From Nitrospina sp. LS_NOB (GTDB taxonomy: Bacteria; Nitrospinota; Nitrospinia; Nitrospinales; VA-1): a DNA stretch of 36,539 nucleotides. Position 1 is the stretch's first letter. Every line of letters begins with the position of its first letter. The translations under genes and the position numbers were made by a program. The DNA lies in assembly GCA_001542995.1 (NCBI GenBank), contig LFLA01000015.1:1-36539 (forward strand), given 5' to 3'. Positions 1-7,921 of the stretch are shown one piece after another. The notes under the pieces were generated by a model, which was given only the letters and a program-made list of their open reading frames with translations, made no database searches and was not told where the DNA came from.

Positions 1-16
1 CCCCCCCCCCCCCCCC
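1..16. other. Pure C homopolymer at window edge
   Basis: The first 16 bases are all C and are followed at once by an inverted-repeat element. A C tract exactly at the end of a sequence is most simply a library-tailing or assembly artefact and is not treated as biology. Confidence 0.6.
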
Positions 17-19
17 GGC

Positions 20-166
20 ACGTCATCGCGAAGACTGCAAGGAGTGCGGCGATCCAGACCAGTGATTTCCTTTCAGTAGTTTCAGGGCCTTGCAAGACTG
101 GAAAAGTGAGTCACGAATCTTTTTTCTGGATTGCTTCGTCGCCATCGGCTCCTCGCAAAGACATCC
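20..166. repeat. MITE-like inverted repeat element
   Basis: The left arm (about 22-58, containing GTCATCGCGAAG and GGCGATCCAGA) is roughly the reverse complement of the right arm (about 123-164, TCTGGATTGCTTCGTCGCC through CCTCGCAAAGAC). This resembles the very common environmental bacterial repeat of the type GTCATTGCGAGGAG...GGCAATCCAG, a non-coding palindromic element. No protein is encoded inside it. The arms are imperfect, so it is probably an old copy. Confidence 0.6.
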
Positions 167-191
167 GTCCCATCCGTGTCGTGACATTCGA

Positions 192-247
192 CCTTAAACT
201 TCATGCCCCGAAGGGGTATGTGATATCCTCTTCCTTAAACTTCATGC
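192..247. repeat. Short direct repeats CCTTAAACTTCATGC
   Basis: The 15-mer CCTTAAACTTCATGC occurs at 192-206 and again at 233-247, with CCCCGAAGGGG between. A related sequence lies on the minus strand at about 25620-25735, where CCTTAAACTTCATG and two copies of a TACCCCTT...GGG motif recur. This points to a small dispersed non-coding repeat family. Confidence 0.45.
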
Positions 248-259
248 TCGGTACGGGTA

Positions 260-357
260 AAAACTACGGTGAGATAATATTCAGTGAAATTTGCCGGTGT
301 CAGAAAGTTATGGCATGGTGTAGCCGGGTTGATTGTTCTTTTCGCATTCCTTTCCCT
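260..357 (+). repeat. 98-bp exact direct repeat, copy 1
   Basis: Bases 260-357 are identical to 1670-1767 (offset 1410). The second copy is in its natural place, spanning the end of the XRE gene and the first codons of the next gene. This copy carries only the opening of that downstream gene (GTG at 284) and then breaks off. On the minus strand it supplies the last 16 codons of the small gene at 308-697. It marks a duplication junction or an assembly chimera. Confidence 0.9.
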
Positions 358-697
358 GATAGAATTTTTCAAAGAGAGCTTCGTTGAGCGTCAGAGTTTC
401 CCCATCAATCTTGTCCCCCTTTCTTAAAGAAAACTTCTCTTTCCTGGGCTTTTCTGGTGGGGATGTTGAAGTGCTCGGTTCCAGTTTATAGGCATCGGGA
501 TTCGAAGATTTTTCATTGATCATCTGGTAAAGTTCATCAAGGCTTAAAAACAGGTTCAGAACAGCCTTATCATCCATGTGATTCTGCTTCTTAAATTGCG
601 CAAGAATATCTTGCACCTCTTTCGATACCACGATGGCCTGTAAAATCGCATCATGCAAGTTTTCATACTCCTGATCTAAAAAGTCATCGGAACCCAT
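308..697 (-). CDS. Small unknown protein with hybrid C-terminus
   Basis: A 129-residue, mostly helical, charged protein with no family I recognise. The start at 697 is supported by a GGGAG Shine-Dalgarno sequence about 7 bases upstream. A Pro/Ser/Thr-rich stretch lies near residues 73-85. No signal peptide or membrane segment is visible. The last 16 residues (GKECEKNNQPGYTMP and stop) are encoded by the 98-bp duplicated DNA read backwards, so the natural C-terminus has been replaced and the true protein probably ended differently. It is divergent from the XRE gene across a 345-bp gap. Reality of the gene is likely; function unknown. Confidence 0.6.
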   Translation of the reverse strand: MGSDDFLDQEYENLHDAILQAIVVSKEVQDILAQFKKQNHMDDKAVLNLFLSLDELYQMINEKSSNPDAYKLEPSTSTSPPEKPRKEKFSLRKGDKIDGETLTLNEALFEKFYQGKECEKNNQPGYTMP

Positions 698-1042
698 ATC
701 AGTCTCCCAGCAAGTTAAAAGGTATTGCTTGTAATATTGGCAAATCTGATGCCGTATCTTTTTTTCTAGGAAAAATAGGCTTACTCCTTTTAATATGTAT
801 GTTTATGCGTATTTTTGTGGCGTTAAATTTCTTGCCTTAGGGGGAGATGTGAAGATTGCCTGGGAATTTTTGGCTAAAAATTTGACGGGACCAGAGCTAA
901 AGGCATTTTTCTCGCCGGTTTATCCTGCGGGTGGTATTTTTTTGGTTTTCACTTTCTATGTGGAAGTTCTTCCCAGCTTGTATTGAACGGGTGTATAGCT
1001 TATTATGGATATAAATGTAAACTGCTTTAGGTAGGGATTTTT
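698..1042. other. Divergent intergenic region, 345 bp
   Basis: This AT-rich gap separates the small minus-strand gene from the XRE regulator. It must hold promoters for both directions. A possible weak -35 (TTGAAC, 983-988) precedes AT-rich sequence at 1001-1015, but spacing is not canonical. A 63-codon open frame at 795-986 has no convincing ribosome site and looks like chance. I see nothing else. Confidence 0.4.
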
Positions 1043-1687
1043 ATGTCAATTCTGGCAAAGAATCTGAAAACGATTCGCAAGGAACTGGGTTGTACCCAAT
1101 CCGTCATGTCGGAAATTCTAAAAGCAGGTTTCCGCACTTTTGTTCGGTATGAAGCGGGAGAGAGGGATGCTCCTGTCTCAGTGCTGGTCAAGATTGCTCG
1201 CTTGGGAAATATATCGCTGGAGCAATTATTGACTTCAGAGGTAGATAAGAATGATATTGCTCCCCTGCAGAAGGTCAACAAAAGCTTATCATCCACAGAA
1301 GTGAGCGTGGTTAATTTCAAGGAAGGGTTGGCGGTTTTCAATAATCCTTCCCGTCAGGAAATGATCACTTTGGATGGTGATGAAAGAAAGATGTTAACGC
1401 TTTTTAGAAAAATGGTCCCCCGTCTGCAAAAAGACTGTCTTTCCAGCTTGGGGCAAATCGCGGAATCGGACAAAACCACGAGTAAATTATTGGATAAAGC
1501 CGGGAAGGGGCAACGCGGCACAAAGAAAAAGGGGGAAAGTCCCGAAAAATCTTCTCAAACCTCTGTACGCCAACCCAAGGCCAAAGGGAAACCTGGCAGA
1601 AAGAAGCTGGATAAAAAAGCTTTGCAAGAAAAGATAGACAAGCTTAAAATGCTCACCCGAAGTATTAATAAAACTACGGTGAGATAA
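1043..1687 (+). CDS. XRE-family DNA-binding regulator
   Basis: 214 residues. Residues 1-60 form a lambda-repressor/XRE-type helix-turn-helix (LGCTQSVMSEIL...FRTFVRYEAGERDAPVSVL), the family that binds operator DNA through the second and third helices. Residues 145-205 are very rich in Lys with Pro/Gly (KGKPGRKKLDKKALQEKI), an unstructured basic tail that may contact DNA non-specifically. AGGTAGGG lies about 7 bases before the ATG. It is followed six bases later by a GTG-started gene, so the two are probably co-transcribed. The target is unknown; autoregulation from the upstream gap is inference. The last six codons lie in the 98-bp repeat. Confidence 0.8.
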   Translation: MSILAKNLKTIRKELGCTQSVMSEILKAGFRTFVRYEAGERDAPVSVLVKIARLGNISLEQLLTSEVDKNDIAPLQKVNKSLSSTEVSVVNFKEGLAVFNNPSRQEMITLDGDERKMLTLFRKMVPRLQKDCLSSLGQIAESDKTTSKLLDKAGKGQRGTKKKGESPEKSSQTSVRQPKAKGKPGRKKLDKKALQEKIDKLKMLTRSINKTTVR

Positions 1688-1767
1688 TATTCAGTGAAAT
1701 TTGCCGGTGTCAGAAAGTTATGGCATGGTGTAGCCGGGTTGATTGTTCTTTTCGCATTCCTTTCCCT
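1670..1767 (+). repeat. 98-bp exact direct repeat, copy 2
   Basis: Identical to 260-357. Here it spans the natural junction between the XRE regulator and the next gene, so this is the parental copy. Confidence 0.9.
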
Positions 1768-2593
1768 TGAGTTTTATACCAACCTGTTTGAAAAAAGTGT
1801 CGGTTATCACTTGAAGTGGCAAAACCACAAAAGGCCTCAATTAGGCAGGATGTGGGAGCGGGACCGGCAATCTCTGGTAGCGCAAGCCAAGATAAAGTCC
1901 ATTCGATCCTCGCTGGATCTTCAGGAGGAAACGGCTTTGGGAATTTCTTCCTTCAAGCATTTGTTTGATGGGTTGTCCCCAGGGTTTCCCCTTGTTGTTT
2001 CCCGGGAAAAATTTCTCCAACTCTATTATGATTTTCCTGGGCCATGGTCGGAGCAAATCATTTCTTCTTACGACCTGGTTGAGCTGGACTCAAGGAAAAA
2101 ATGGGATCGGGTTTTCTTGAAACGATTTGGTCCCTGGATCACCCTGCAATTCATTGACCGCCAAAACATTCCCATTCATGAATTGTTCTTATCTGTAGAC
2201 ACGTTGTTTGAGGTTCAGGCTACGCGGACGGTTAAGCGGGGAACTCTTGAAGATGCAAATTTTACTGAAAACCGGATTTTCTCAATTTTCGAGTTTCTTC
2301 CTGTTTTAAAATCCCTGGACGCAACCACCCAAAAAGCAGTTTTCCCGGAACCCCGCTGGTTTTTGGGGAAGAATTATCATGTCACCCGTGTCGGCATTAC
2401 GGATTTGCCTGCTGGAGAACCTGTCCAACACTTGCTGTTTGGAGTTGAGTACGACACCGATTACTACACGGGGATTCTCTTGATTCCTGTGGCTGTGGAA
2501 TTGGCCAACAATATGATGTCCCAAATTGAAAAAGCGGATATTTCTGGTTCAAGTTCTAATGGAACTCCACCTTCCTTGAGGGAAAGCCCTTGA
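1694..2593 (+). CDS. Membrane-anchored unknown protein
   Basis: 299 residues from a GTG start; GGTGAG about 10 bases upstream may serve as the ribosome site. One N-terminal membrane segment (about residues 12-28, VAGLIVLFAFLSLEFYT) is followed by a large polar domain, probably periplasmic. I do not recognise the family. The TGA stop overlaps the TTG start of the penicillin-binding protein gene, so the pair is translationally coupled, and a role in the cell envelope or in assisting peptidoglycan synthesis is a reasonable inference. The 5' 74 bases are duplicated at 284-357. Confidence 0.7.
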   Translation: MKFAGVRKLWHGVAGLIVLFAFLSLEFYTNLFEKSVGYHLKWQNHKRPQLGRMWERDRQSLVAQAKIKSIRSSLDLQEETALGISSFKHLFDGLSPGFPLVVSREKFLQLYYDFPGPWSEQIISSYDLVELDSRKKWDRVFLKRFGPWITLQFIDRQNIPIHELFLSVDTLFEVQATRTVKRGTLEDANFTENRIFSIFEFLPVLKSLDATTQKAVFPEPRWFLGKNYHVTRVGITDLPAGEPVQHLLFGVEYDTDYYTGILLIPVAVELANNMMSQIEKADISGSSSNGTPPSLRESP

Positions 2594-4668
2594 CCGGCCG
2601 CTTACTCCATACCCTGAATCTGGTTCTGGTAACTTTAATTCTTTTTGTGGTTCTGGTTGTGGCGGGTCTGTATTTTTGGTTAAACCAGGACTTGCCCCAG
2701 CTTCCCAAAAACCTGCAACATATCAACCTGAGCCTTCCGACAGAAATTTATTCTTCGGATGGTGAGCGCATCAAGATTCTTGGTGAGAGGCATCCTGTTA
2801 CTCTTGAGGATATTGCGCCCTTTTTTACCAAAGCCATTATAGCTGTTGAAGATTCCCGGTTTTATCGCCATAGCGGAATAGACCACAGGGGATTGGTACG
2901 TGCGTTATTGACCAACCTTCGTGAAAAAAGGATTGCTCAGGGGGGAAGCACGATCACTCAGCAACTTTCCAAAAATCTGTTTTTTTCTTTCGAGAGAAAC
3001 TGGATACGCAAGATCAAGGAACTATTGATTGCTTTTCAATTGGAGGCGACTTTCAATAAAGACCAGATTCTTCAAGCCTATTGCAATCAGATATATTTCG
3101 GTAGCGGCGCTTATGGTGTGGAAGAGGCGGCGCAAGCCTATTTTAAAAAACGTGCCAAGGATCTGACTTTGCTGCAATCGGCTCTTCTTGCGGGCCTCCC
3201 CAACTCTCCCAATAATGCCAACCCGTTCTCGCATTATGAAAGAGCGATGAAAAGAACGGAGTATGTGTTGAACCGGATGGCCAGTGAAAACCTGATTACC
3301 GTTGAAGAGAAAGAATTGGCCCTTCAGTCCAATATTGATCTGGTTAATCCCCGGGTAGATTCGGATCCCAATCTTTATTTTGTTGATCAGGTGCTGGAGC
3401 AAATAGAAAAGGATTATGGCAAAGAATTTGTGCATTTTGGCGGCTTAAAAATTCTTACTACACTGGATTCGCGTTACCAGAAGCTTGCTTTTAAAAGTGC
3501 CCGCAATCATTTGGAGGCTTTGGAAGGCAGGGTCGTCAAGGAGCCGGGCGCGGGCCCACTTCAGGTGGCATTAGTGGCGATAGAAAATAAAAGCGGGGCT
3601 GTACGGGCTATGCTTGGTGGAAGAGACTACTCCTACAGTCAATTCAATCGAGCGGTATCGAACAATCGCCTTCCTGGTTCTTCCTTCAAACCGTTTGTGT
3701 ATTTTACGGCTATGGAAGAGTTGGGTTATTCACCCGCCACAGTGGTGGTGGACGAGCCGCTGACCATAGATGTTCCCGGTAGCGAACCGTGGAGTCCGCG
3801 GAATTTCGATGAAGAGTTTGCAGGGAGTATTATTCTTAAAAAAGCTCTGATGAAATCCATTAACATTATTTCTGCGAAACTGATTAATGAGGTTGGGCCG
3901 GAAAAAGTGATTCGTACGGCACGGCAGTTTGGTATTAAAAGTCCGTTAGGTAAAAACCTTTCCCTTGCTCTGGGGACTTCCGGTTTATCCCCTTATGAAA
4001 TGGCATCTGCCTACAGTGTTATCGCCAACCTGGGAATTTATAATGAACCTTATTTGATCCAGCACATTGAGGATTTCCAAGGCAACCGGCTTTATGAGCA
4101 TTACTATCAGGGGGTGCAACAGTTTTTGCCTGATTCCCTTTTTCCGCTTCTGAACATGATGCAAGGAGTGATAGATGGAGGCACAGGACGGGTGGTAAGG
4201 AGGATGGGTTTTCGTCACCCCGCCGGGGGCAAAACGGGAACGACCAATGACTTTAAGGATGCGTGGTTCAATGCTTTTACAAAAGATATCTCAGCTTCGG
4301 TCTGGGTGGGCTTTGATAATAATGAACCTATGAAAGTCAAATCCGGTAAAGGTTTAACTGGTGCCAGTGCCGCCGCTCCCATCTGGGTTTTTTTTATGCA
4401 GAAGGTGCTGGAGGGGAAAAGTCCGGTGAAATTTCCTGTTCCGGAAAAAGTTAAATTTGCCACCGTGGATGTGCAGACAGGTTATCTTGCTGATGAGTTT
4501 TCCCTTGAGACTTTGCAGGTTGCGGTTAAAGAAGGTGTAGACCTTTCGGTGCCTCCCACTTTGCCTGAAGACTCGGAGCCGGATGAAACCGGGCTTCTTC
4601 CTGATCCTGAAAGTGGACCCATGAATTCCAAACAATCTGAAAAAAGAAATGCTGTACCAGACCCTTAA
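2590..4668 (+). CDS. mrcA: Class A penicillin-binding protein (PBP1A type)
   Basis: Bifunctional peptidoglycan glycosyltransferase/transpeptidase, 692 residues, anchored in the inner membrane by a segment at about residues 9-30. The GT51 domain shows the catalytic Glu87 in EDSRFYRH, then GGSTITQQLSKNLF (118-131), RKIKEL and QIYFGSGAYGVEEAA. The transpeptidase domain has the active serine S364-S-F-K367, S423-I-N425 and K548-T-G-T551, so both activities look intact. The C-terminal 45 residues are Pro/acid-rich and probably disordered. The TTG start overlaps the previous TGA, and the 3' end overlaps the SPOR-domain gene by 20 bases, giving a tight three-gene envelope operon. Family assignment is secure; the exact paralog name is less so. 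Confidence 0.93.
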   Translation: MTGRLLHTLNLVLVTLILFVVLVVAGLYFWLNQDLPQLPKNLQHINLSLPTEIYSSDGERIKILGERHPVTLEDIAPFFTKAIIAVEDSRFYRHSGIDHRGLVRALLTNLREKRIAQGGSTITQQLSKNLFFSFERNWIRKIKELLIAFQLEATFNKDQILQAYCNQIYFGSGAYGVEEAAQAYFKKRAKDLTLLQSALLAGLPNSPNNANPFSHYERAMKRTEYVLNRMASENLITVEEKELALQSNIDLVNPRVDSDPNLYFVDQVLEQIEKDYGKEFVHFGGLKILTTLDSRYQKLAFKSARNHLEALEGRVVKEPGAGPLQVALVAIENKSGAVRAMLGGRDYSYSQFNRAVSNNRLPGSSFKPFVYFTAMEELGYSPATVVVDEPLTIDVPGSEPWSPRNFDEEFAGSIILKKALMKSINIISAKLINEVGPEKVIRTARQFGIKSPLGKNLSLALGTSGLSPYEMASAYSVIANLGIYNEPYLIQHIEDFQGNRLYEHYYQGVQQFLPDSLFPLLNMMQGVIDGGTGRVVRRMGFRHPAGGKTGTTNDFKDAWFNAFTKDISASVWVGFDNNEPMKVKSGKGLTGASAAAPIWVFFMQKVLEGKSPVKFPVPEKVKFATVDVQTGYLADEFSLETLQVAVKEGVDLSVPPTLPEDSEPDETGLLPDPESGPMNSKQSEKRNAVPDP

Positions 4669-6181
4669 ATTTTATCTGGCCCGAATCGCCGTCTCGTTGA
4701 TCCTGATTTTTGGGTTAGGTTTCACGCTTCTATTTTTTCTGCACGAGGTGGCGCTTCCAAACGTTCTGTTTGACGATGCTCCGATCCAATGGGCGATTTT
4801 CCTCGTCTGCCTGTTTTTTGGGTTTATTGCGTATGGGATGGTGGGGGAACAACGTTTTTTTAACGCTCTGCATTTTCTTAAAAATTTTTCTCCCCAGTCA
4901 AACCCTGACGATATTAAAAACCAGTATGAAAATCTCCTGAATTTCACCTACTCCTCTTATTTTTTACCGGAAACGGGCAAGCAGTATCGGATTCTTGGAG
5001 TCCTGTTATACGCGGACTACCTGCTATCAATTGGGGATGAAACCCCCAGGGCCTTGAATATTTATGTGCAGGCCTTTTTGCAAAGCCCCGGGGATTCGCG
5101 TTTTCGCAAGCCGCTCCTTGCTATTCTAAACCAGGGCCGGGAACTCACCCGGGAGGAAATGGATCTGCTTCTCGTCTTGGTGCAGCAGAAGGAAATTCAT
5201 GACCCCGCTTTAACTCATTATCTGTCTAGCCTGTTTCTCGAGGCTGGACAATGGTCCGGAAAAGTCGAACCGCTATTTTTGAGTGCGTTGGAAGATCAGA
5301 GTGAGCTTTCCAGTAAAATTATCCAATTTGCCCTGCCTATTTACCTGGCTCACAAAAGAACGGATGAGTTGGCCTTGAGGTTTTACCTGTTTGCGTTGAA
5401 TTATTCGGTTAAAGAGAAAGAAGAAATTAAGAACTATCTTGCCCATAGTTATTGTGAGGGGAACCTTGCCGGGGTTGCGCCAGAATTGCACCAGAAATGC
5501 GGAGAAGTATTTGCGGGCTTGAGTTCTGACCAGCAGGCGGAGGCTAGAAGACAGTCTGAGGAGAACCGGATTGCTTCCAAACTGAAAAAGATAAAACTTT
5601 TCCGCCGGGAAGATCTTCAGGATTTGAAACGCCTGAAAGTGGAGATGGGCCTGGTTGCAGGCCGAATGACGATATTAAGGAGAGGGTTTGGTTGGCTGGC
5701 CCGCAAAATTTTAATTGGATTTAAATGGATCCTTCTTCAGGTTCTTGAAGGCCTCATCCAGTTCGGACAACTCTCGTTGAGGGCCAAACTGGTCAGCTTT
5801 GCGGTTCTTTCCGTTTCAATTATGCTGGCCCTTGGCTTCAGCGAATTGGTTTCGAAAAATGAGGATAACCTGTCTTCCTCGTCTTTAACATCGATGCTTG
5901 TATCAAAACTGGCACAAATAAAAAAGGAAGACAGGGTATACACCATTCAAATTGCCGCAGTCATTTCTGCCAAACATGCGGATAAGATGATCCGGCGTCT
6001 TAAAAAGAAAGGGATCGAAGGCCTCTACGTCGTCAAGGACATCCGAAGAGCCGGAGGGCACTGGTATAAAATCAGGGTCGGACAATTTGCTGCCAAGGAT
6101 CAGGCCGGCGCATACGCCAACCGGCTGGTCGACTCAAAGTCCATTAAAAATTATTTTGTGATTTCATTGCCAAAAAATTAA
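4649..6181 (+). CDS. SPOR-domain membrane protein with helical repeat middle
   Basis: 510 residues. Two N-terminal membrane segments (about 10-31 and 46-64) are followed by a long helical region resembling a TPR-like solenoid (about 80-300), a third membrane segment (about 377-397), and a C-terminal SPOR domain (429-510, YTIQIAAVISAKHADKMIRR...YKIRVGQFAAKDQA). SPOR domains bind peptidoglycan stripped of stem peptides at division or remodelling sites. The topology puts the helical repeats in the cytoplasm and SPOR in the periplasm. It begins inside the 3' end of the penicillin-binding protein gene, so it may couple that enzyme to sites of wall remodelling (inference). Confidence 0.85.
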   Translation: MLYQTLKFYLARIAVSLILIFGLGFTLLFFLHEVALPNVLFDDAPIQWAIFLVCLFFGFIAYGMVGEQRFFNALHFLKNFSPQSNPDDIKNQYENLLNFTYSSYFLPETGKQYRILGVLLYADYLLSIGDETPRALNIYVQAFLQSPGDSRFRKPLLAILNQGRELTREEMDLLLVLVQQKEIHDPALTHYLSSLFLEAGQWSGKVEPLFLSALEDQSELSSKIIQFALPIYLAHKRTDELALRFYLFALNYSVKEKEEIKNYLAHSYCEGNLAGVAPELHQKCGEVFAGLSSDQQAEARRQSEENRIASKLKKIKLFRREDLQDLKRLKVEMGLVAGRMTILRRGFGWLARKILIGFKWILLQVLEGLIQFGQLSLRAKLVSFAVLSVSIMLALGFSELVSKNEDNLSSSSLTSMLVSKLAQIKKEDRVYTIQIAAVISAKHADKMIRRLKKKGIEGLYVVKDIRRAGGHWYKIRVGQFAAKDQAGAYANRLVDSKSIKNYFVISLPKN

Positions 6182-6250
6182 AGGTTACTCTGAAGACCAA
6201 CATCTGCAATGAGTCCTTCATGCCTCAGCGAGGTAAATTGCGCAAAGACT

Positions 6251-6314
6251 CGTTGAGCCGCCAAAACTATTGTTAGCCGAAAATGTTACTGCTCGTGGGC
6301 CTCACGCCTAGTGG
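6251..6314 (-). repeat. Dispersed 3'-UTR element, copy 1
   Basis: On the minus strand the core reads CCACTAGGCGTGAGGCC (6314-6298) and begins only a few bases after the manC stop codon. It is followed by a second, weak potential hairpin (AAC...GTT) and then GGCGGCT. Related copies are at 24942, 25777 (minus) and 29438. The core itself can fold as CCAC-loop-GTGG, here with the last pair lost. Confidence 0.6.
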
Positions 6315-6318
6315 AAGA

Positions 6319-7743
6319 TCAGCAACGACCGTAGCGGTCTTCGTAACGTGAGATGTCGGATTCATCCAGGAGATGGCCAAACTGAATTTCAATAATTATC
6401 AGCAGGTCGGAACCGGGGTTCCCCAGTCTGTGCCTGGTATTTTTGGGGATGGTGATGGAGTCGTTACTTTTTAATTGAAAAGTTTCTTTGTTGCGCACCA
6501 CTTCCGCCGAGCCGGAGACAACAGTCCAATGTTCACTGCGGTGCTGATGAGATTGCAGGCTGAGTGCTTCTCCGGGCAAGACTTCGATACGCTTTAGCAC
6601 ATAAGAAGACCCTGAATCCAATACCGTATAGGATCCCCAGGGTTTATTAACGGTAGCGGGCTGTTTGCCTTCAGGGTGGCCGTTTTCATTGAGGGACTCC
6701 ACCAGTTTTTTTACATCCTGGGAACGCTCTTTGGCGCAGACCAGCAGGGCATCGGGACTGTCCACCACGATCGTGTCTTTTAATCCCAATACAGCGATGA
6801 GCCGGTTTTGTGCCTGAATAATGGAGTTGCTGCAATCTTGTACCAGAACATTTCCGCTGATGATATTACCTTTAGAATCTTTTTCGGATACATCGTCCAA
6901 AGCGGTCCATGCACCGACATCGTTCCAACCGATATCTGCAGGGATGATGGCTACCTTTGACGAGTTTTCCATGACCGCATAGTCGATGGAAAGACTGGGC
7001 AGGGAAGAAAATAGGTTGCGGCCTCTTTCATCCAGCTCCAGATAGGGGGATTTTCCTTTTGCGGTCTGGATGCAACTGGTAATAGTTTCAAGCTGTGAAT
7101 AAATATTTCCTGCATGCTGTTGCAATTCCTCCAGAATGGTAGAAGCCTTCCAGACGAAGACTCCGCAATTCCAAAAATAGTGGCCATTCTCTAAATATTG
7201 TTCAGCCTCAGGTCGGTCAGGTTTTTCTACAAACCGTTCTACCTGATAGATTCCATCTTCTATTTCAGCTCCCTGTTGCAAGTAACCGAATCCGGTTTCA
7301 GGCCGGGTCGGCGGGATACCCAGGGTAACGAGATAACCCTTTTTGGCCAGAGTTTCTGCTTTTTGAAGTGTTTTGATAAAGTTCTCAGAGTTCGCTACAA
7401 CATGGTCAGCGGGAAAAACACCCATGACCGCATCAGGATCTTTTTCGATGATTACTTTGGCCATCAAACCGATTGCTAATGCGGTATTTCTGCTGCAGGG
7501 TTCTGCCATGAGATGATCGGGAAAAAAACCATAGGAATCTAGCTGGCGAAGGGTCTCGACCGCTTGCTGATGGTTGGTGCCCAGATATAAATTTTCAATA
7601 GAAACCAAGGGCAGTAGGCGTTGAACGGTATTTTGAAGCATGGTCCCGGTGCCAACGATTTTCTGCAATTGTTTTGGGCTTTGTTCTCGGCTTTTAGGCC
7701 AGAACCGGGTGCCGCTTCCCCCGGCCAATATAACTCCGTACAT
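6319..7743 (-). CDS. manC: Mannose-1-phosphate guanylyltransferase / mannose-6-phosphate isomerase
   Basis: 474 residues, normal for the bifunctional type II enzyme that isomerises fructose-6-P to mannose-6-P and makes GDP-mannose from mannose-1-P plus GTP in the cytoplasm. The N-terminal nucleotidyltransferase has GGSGTRFWPKSR (8-19), the sugar-binding RFVEKP and YFWNCGVFVW. The C-terminal cupin domain (from about 365) has QSHQHRSEHWTVVSG and ends in the typical SRYEDRYGR. AAAGG stands 8 bases before the ATG. It is a single-gene unit divergent from the ABC exporter and would supply GDP-mannose for polysaccharide or lipopolysaccharide. No partner glycosyltransferase is visible nearby. Confidence 0.93.
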   Translation of the reverse strand: MYGVILAGGSGTRFWPKSREQSPKQLQKIVGTGTMLQNTVQRLLPLVSIENLYLGTNHQQAVETLRQLDSYGFFPDHLMAEPCSRNTALAIGLMAKVIIEKDPDAVMGVFPADHVVANSENFIKTLQKAETLAKKGYLVTLGIPPTRPETGFGYLQQGAEIEDGIYQVERFVEKPDRPEAEQYLENGHYFWNCGVFVWKASTILEELQQHAGNIYSQLETITSCIQTAKGKSPYLELDERGRNLFSSLPSLSIDYAVMENSSKVAIIPADIGWNDVGAWTALDDVSEKDSKGNIISGNVLVQDCSNSIIQAQNRLIAVLGLKDTIVVDSPDALLVCAKERSQDVKKLVESLNENGHPEGKQPATVNKPWGSYTVLDSGSSYVLKRIEVLPGEALSLQSHQHRSEHWTVVSGSAEVVRNKETFQLKSNDSITIPKNTRHRLGNPGSDLLIIIEIQFGHLLDESDISRYEDRYGRC

Positions 7744-7921
7744 AAGACGGCCTTTCTTTTTGATGGTCAGGTGATTGTGGGTCTCTAAGGATTAAACGGG
7801 ATACAATATTTGCTTTGAGGAGTATTTTAATTTTACTCAAACCCGCACCTATTCTAGCTAAAAAGCCATCAAAGGACTAGGAAAATAACCTTGGTTGGTG
7901 GGAAGAGGAAAAGGATTCATA

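Noticed and set aside
106-387. Open frame of 93 codons on the plus strand
   Set aside because: It runs through the MITE arm, the short repeats and the duplicated 98-bp segment, has no family likeness, and opposes a better-supported gene.
795-986. Open frame of 63 codons in the divergent gap
   Set aside because: No ribosome site, unusual composition and no recognisable features; the position suggests promoter DNA.
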